NCBI RefSeq assembly: GCF_042138895.1
Contig: NZ_JBHIKW010000003.1
Coordinates: 310,001 to 374,000, forward strand
Length of the DNA stretch: 64,000 bases
Direction of reading: 5' to 3'
Origin: Cedecea selenatireducens
GTDB lineage: Bacteria > Pseudomonadota > Gammaproteobacteria > Enterobacterales > Enterobacteriaceae
Shown: positions 61,881 to 64,000 of the stretch, one piece after another
How the letters are laid out: each line of letters begins with the position of its first letter
How positions within the stretch are numbered: position 1 is the stretch's first letter
Program-made: the position numbers and the translations under genes
The notes under the pieces: model-generated
Told to the model about the DNA's origin: nothing
The model's database searches: none
What the model saw: only the letters and a program-made list of their open reading frames with translations

Positions 61881-61911
61881 TAATGGGGATGCGCCTTCCC
61901 CCCTTCAAGGG
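61881..61911 (-). promoter_or_regulatory. Sigma-32 heat-shock promoter of groSL
   Basis: On the minus strand CCCTTGAAG (-35) and CCCCATTA (-10) lie 14 bases apart, close to the E. coli groE heat-shock promoter. The -35 lies within a perfect inverted repeat (TTCCCCCC-TTCAA-GGGGGGAA, 61896-61916), which can also act as the fxsA terminator. Confidence 0.85.
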
Positions 61912-61934
61912 GGGAAAACAAAAAAAACTAAAAT

Positions 61935-62411
61935 TTAACGATCGTCCCGGCGCTGGTCGTCGAGGCGCTTTGGCCCGTCGTCTTTGCGCTGAAACTCGCC
62001 GTCGAAGGTATCGCCCCCCTCGCTGCCGGCGCTAAAACCGCCGCCCGGCATGCGGGAGAAACGCAAATGCGGCATCAGCTTCAGCGTCAGGTGCTTTTGC
62101 ACCGGCGGCAGAAGCAGCAGCAGGCCGAGGAAGTCGGTAAAGAAGCCCGGCAGCATCAGCAGGATACCGGCCATGATCAGCGAAACGCTTTTGATCATCT
62201 CCGCCGCAGGGCTTTCGCCCGCCGCCATCTTCTGCTGCATCAGCATCAGGTTTTTAAAGCCCTGATTGCGCACCAGGGACAGGCCAATCACCGAAGTGAA
62301 AATAACCAGAATCAGGGTCATAAAGACCCCCAGAACGTGTGCCACCTGTATGAACAGCGAAATTTCGATGTAAACATAGAGGAAAAAGGCAATAAACGGG
62401 ATCCAGCGCAC
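61935..62411 (-). CDS. fxsA: Inner-membrane protein FxsA
   Basis: 158-aa inner-membrane protein whose overproduction lets the F plasmid escape exclusion by phage T7. Three or four N-terminal helices (MRWIPFIAFFLYVYIEISLF onwards) and a polar C-terminal tail rich in Asp/Arg. It follows E. coli FxsA closely. It is transcribed towards groS, with the groE promoter hairpin downstream. Confidence 0.94.
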   Translation of the reverse strand: MRWIPFIAFFLYVYIEISLFIQVAHVLGVFMTLILVIFTSVIGLSLVRNQGFKNLMLMQQKMAAGESPAAEMIKSVSLIMAGILLMLPGFFTDFLGLLLLLPPVQKHLTLKLMPHLRFSRMPGGGFSAGSEGGDTFDGEFQRKDDGPKRLDDQRRDDR

Positions 62412-62755
62412 TATACGCTCCTGTCAATGGGCGAGCCCGGTAGTGGCCTCGCGAAAAATGGATTGGCAATTATGCGTAGGGGTGAAATGGCGACGACATA
62501 GACAAAGATCAATGCTTATTCAGTGAATTTTTTCTGGAAATTTTCAACTATTGACCTATATCACATATTAATAATTGTTATGCGCAGCGGGTTTTAATAA
62601 GTGATCCAGGTTACTGCTTTTCGCTATCATCAGCATATCATCACGATAACGCGGTCGAATATGGACATAATCGTCGGCCTATTAAGCTCACAACCACATT
62701 TCGTGTGTGTGAATAATACAGCGCATTTATCTGCAGCTTTACTAAGAAGGTTCAC
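62412..62755. promoter_or_regulatory. fxsA-aspA divergent promoter region with a CRP-like site
   Basis: The 344-bp gap contains TTGA-CCTATA-TCACA (62550-62565), one good half and one fair half of a CRP site, fitting the known cAMP-CRP activation of E. coli aspA. The site lies about 190 bp upstream of the aspA start, so a long leader is implied. No other gene is seen. Confidence 0.55.
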
Positions 62756-64000
62756 ATGTTAAATAACATTCGTATCGAAGAAGATTTGTTGGGTACCAGG
62801 GAAGTGCCAGCGGATGCCTATTATGGTGTTCACACTCTGAGAGCGATTGAAAACTTCTACATTAGCAACAGTAAAATCAGCGACATACCGGAATTTGTAC
62901 GCGGTATGGTGATGGTGAAAAAAGCGGCGGCAATGGCGAACAAGGAACTGCAAACCATTCCGAAGAGCATCGCGAACACCATCATTCAGGCCTGTGATGA
63001 AGTCCTGAACAACGGCAAATGCATGGATCAGTTCCCGGTAGACGTCTACCAGGGCGGCGCGGGTACTTCCGTTAACATGAACACCAACGAAGTGCTCGCC
63101 AATATTGGTCTGGAACTGATGGGCCACCAGAAAGGTGAATACCAGTTCCTGAACCCGAACGACCACGTCAACAAATGCCAGTCCACCAACGACGCCTACC
63201 CAACCGGCTTCCGTATCGCGGTTTACACCTCGATTATCAAACTGATCGACGCTATCAACCAGCTGGGCGAAGGCTTCCAGCGTAAAGCGGTTGAGTTTGC
63301 AGAGATCCTGAAAATGGGCCGTACCCAGCTGCAGGACGCGGTGCCGATGACCCTCGGCCAGGAATTCCACGCGTTTAACGTGCTGCTTACCGAAGAAACC
63401 AAAAACCTGCTGCGCACTGCGGAACTGCTGCTTGAAGTTAACCTTGGCGCAACCGCCATCGGTACTCGCCTCAATACCCCGGATGGCTACCAGCAGCTGG
63501 CGGTTCAGAAGCTGGCGGAAGTGAGCGGCCTGGCTTGCGTACCGGCAGAAGACCTGATTGAAGCAACCTCCGACTGCGGCGCTTATGTCATGGTGCACAG
63601 TTCGTTGAAACGCCTGGCCGTGAAGATGTCGAAAATCTGTAACGACCTGCGCCTGCTCTCTTCCGGCCCGCGTTCCGGCCTGAACGAAATTAACCTGCCG
63701 GAATTGCAGGCGGGCTCGTCCATCATGCCAGCCAAAGTGAACCCGGTAGTACCGGAAGTGGTTAACCAGGTCTGCTTCAAAGTTATCGGCAACGACACCA
63801 CGGTGACCATGGCTTCTGAAGCCGGTCAGCTGCAGCTGAACGTGATGGAGCCGGTGATTGGCCAGGCGATGTTCGAGTCCATCCACATTCTGACCAACGC
63901 CTGCTACAACCTGCTGGAAAAATGCATCAACGGCATCACCGCGAATAAAGAAGTGTGTGAGAGCTACGTGTATAACTCCATTGGCATCGTGACTTACCTG
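62756..64000 (+). CDS. aspA: Aspartate ammonia-lyase AspA (3' end outside the window)
   Basis: Cytosolic enzyme converting L-aspartate to fumarate and ammonia, supplying fumarate for FrdABCD. 415 codons are seen of about 478. The family signature GSSIMPAKVNPVVPE is present, as are the active-site blocks GGAGTSVNMNTNEV and STNDAYPTGFR. In the region GATAIGTRLNTP the usual Gly-Thr-Gly of fumarase/aspartase proteins reads GTR. Start ATG 62756 follows AAGAAGGTTCAC. A 375-codon frame on the other strand is a shadow. Confidence 0.97.
   Translation, partial: MLNNIRIEEDLLGTREVPADAYYGVHTLRAIENFYISNSKISDIPEFVRGMVMVKKAAAMANKELQTIPKSIANTIIQACDEVLNNGKCMDQFPVDVYQGGAGTSVNMNTNEVLANIGLELMGHQKGEYQFLNPNDHVNKCQSTNDAYPTGFRIAVYTSIIKLIDAINQLGEGFQRKAVEFAEILKMGRTQLQDAVPMTLGQEFHAFNVLLTEETKNLLRTAELLLEVNLGATAIGTRLNTPDGYQQLAVQKLAEVSGLACVPAEDLIEATSDCGAYVMVHSSLKRLAVKMSKICNDLRLLSSGPRSGLNEINLPELQAGSSIMPAKVNPVVPEVVNQVCFKVIGNDTTVTMASEAGQLQLNVMEPVIGQAMFESIHILTNACYNLLEKCINGITANKEVCESYVYNSIGIVTYL

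Noticed and set aside
62759..63886. 375-codon reading frame antisense to aspA
   Set aside because: It is a shadow of the highly biased aspA codons: no ribosome site, no recognisable domain, composition rich in His, Gln and Phe typical of reverse-strand frames.

Overview
The window is chromosomal DNA of a member of the Enterobacteriaceae. Nearly every gene has a recognisable E. coli/Klebsiella/Salmonella relative (FrdABCD, EpmA/EpmB/EF-P, GroESL, FxsA, AspA, LpoA, DolP, RNase P RNA). GC content is moderately high, and the ampR-ampC pair next to frd is the arrangement known from Citrobacter, Enterobacter and Cedecea-type bacteria. The genus cannot be fixed from the sequence alone. No tRNA or rRNA gene, no insertion sequence, no prophage block and no CRISPR array was seen.

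Layout. 1-3303: 3' part of mscM. 3349-9832: yhaJ/yhaK, the cysteine desulfidase and transporter pair cyuA-cyuP, a lone AAA ATPase preceded by a 33-codon membrane-peptide ORF, and a collapsed GNAT gene. 9846-10389: RNase P RNA with a duplicated 3' end and terminator. 10449-19718: aga regulon (agaR, kbaZ, agaVWEF, agaS, kbaY and a secreted clan GH-D glycosidase) with at least five AgaR-like boxes. 20523-25103: rsmI, lpoA, yraN, diaA, dolP. 25181-34157: a leftward block with a PRD/EII-type regulator, a secreted lactonase-like protein, DgaF- and DgaE-like enzymes, a metallo-amidohydrolase, two unknown membrane proteins (DUF4310, DUF4311), two small soluble proteins (DUF4312, SFCGS) and a 100-residue single-PRD protein. 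34612-35209: RelE/XRE toxin-antitoxin pair touching mdcR. 35209-43203: biotin-independent malonate decarboxylase genes mdcA-H with mdcR. 43590-48138: hexapeptide acetyltransferase, cytochrome b562, tldE, darP, LysE-type exporter, GNAT. 48275-59244: epmA, frdABCD, ampR-ampC, blc, gdx with a guanidine-II riboswitch, a LuxR-type regulator, ecnB, ecnA, efp, epmB. 59340-64000: yjeI, groL, groS, fxsA and the start of aspA.

How the genes work together. The aga genes import GalNAc as the 6-phosphate and break it down to triose phosphates; the deacetylase agaA and the galactosamine PTS are absent, and a signal-peptide glycosidase sits at the end of the run. The mdc genes make the acyl-carrier prosthetic group, attach it, import malonate and decarboxylate it. 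efp, epmA and epmB (the EF-P beta-lysylation pathway) lie within 11 kb of each other. The block least explained by current knowledge is 25181-34157: it has the parts list of a PTS-controlled catabolic operon but no recognisable PTS permease, and the DUF4310/4311/4312/SFCGS set may be a different kind of uptake system. Compared with E. coli K-12, blocks from about 70, 94 and 96 map minutes are joined here.
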